Assembly: GCA_030043285.1 (NCBI GenBank)
Contig: JASHXZ010000105.1
Location: 1 to 5,740 of the forward strand
Length of the DNA stretch: 5,740 bases
Source of the DNA: Xanthobacteraceae bacterium
Lineage (GTDB): Bacteria > Pseudomonadota > Alphaproteobacteria > Rhizobiales > Xanthobacteraceae
Reading direction: 5' to 3'
Shown: piece by piece, positions 5,559 through 5,740 of the stretch
How positions within the stretch are numbered: position 1 is the stretch's first letter
Layout of the letters: each line of letters starts with the position of its first letter
Translations under genes and position numbers: made by a program
Notes under the pieces: model-generated
Told to the model about the DNA's origin: nothing
The model's input: only the letters and a program-made list of their open reading frames with translations
Database searches by the model: none

Positions 5559-5740
5559 ATGGCGGCGTGGGAGTCCGCGAAGCGCAGCATACCGTCCCCG
5601 TACAGCCATCCTTGGCTGGCGGAGGCGATTTTTGCCTTCGACAAGTGGTTACGACGCTGCCAGGGCGTCGTGGAATACAGCACGCGTCCGCAGTGCCTGT
5701 TCCGGCTGGAAATCGGCCGAGCCCGCGGACAATTGCTGCT
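5559..5740 (+). CDS. YkoP-like domain protein (3' partial)
   Basis: Sixty codons are visible before the right edge. The key stretch is FDKWLRRCQGVVEY (27-40) followed after a few residues by PQCLFRLEIGRA (44-55). This matches the pattern D-WLRR-x-x-GVxEY, then P-x-CLFR, that I recall from the start of YkoP-like proteins, short domains found alone or with polysaccharide deacetylases and glycosyltransferases. Their biochemical role is not established to my knowledge. No signal peptide or membrane helix is visible in the part present. The start is supported by GGAGG at 5547. The gene follows the permease by 130 bases on the same strand, with its own possible promoter and an inverted repeat in between. 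The missing C-terminal half would be needed to confirm the family; that it is a gene is much surer than the family name. Confidence 0.72.
   Translation, partial: MAAWESAKRSIPSPYSHPWLAEAIFAFDKWLRRCQGVVEYSTRPQCLFRLEIGRARGQLL

Overview
The window looks like an ordinary chromosomal stretch from an alphaproteobacterium, most likely of the order Hyphomicrobiales (the Bradyrhizobium/Rhodopseudomonas side). The reasons are high GC, strong G/C third-position preference, a small Rhizobiales-type hypothetical protein, and a possible EcfG-type (general stress response) promoter. The organism call is inference from composition and protein character; no marker gene is present.

Layout, left to right. (1) The 3' part of a CPA2/KefB-type cation:proton antiporter gene enters from the left edge. 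It ends in two tandem, degenerate universal-stress-protein (USP) domains. (2) After about 185 bases comes an 82-residue conserved-looking soluble protein on the + strand, starting at 2294 behind a clear ribosome binding site. (3) A convergent gene on the - strand (3001 to 2597) encodes a 134-residue protein with one N-terminal membrane helix. A GC-rich hairpin lies between the two stop codons. (4) A divergent intergenic region (3002-3143) holds a 2 x 20-base tandem repeat with a palindrome, then a GGAACC-N16-GGTT element resembling an EcfG promoter. (5) A + strand pair follows: a membrane-anchored family 2 glycosyltransferase, overlapping by four bases (ATGA) with an AI-2E family (PerM-like) permease. 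(6) A 130-base gap carries a plausible promoter and a perfect 9-base inverted repeat. (7) The 5' end of a YkoP-like gene runs off the right edge.

The overlap makes the glycosyltransferase and the permease one translationally coupled unit. The first probably modifies a lipid or envelope substrate at the membrane; the second may move a small molecule or the product, but no substrate can be read from the sequence. The antiporter and the possible EcfG promoter suggest a stress or envelope theme, which is inference.

I do not see a clear undescribed system. There is no CRISPR array, insertion sequence, phage gene, toxin-antitoxin pair, tRNA or rRNA. The points most worth checking are the regulatory elements in the two intergenic regions, the start of the glycosyltransferase, and the linkage glycosyltransferase-permease-YkoP-like protein.
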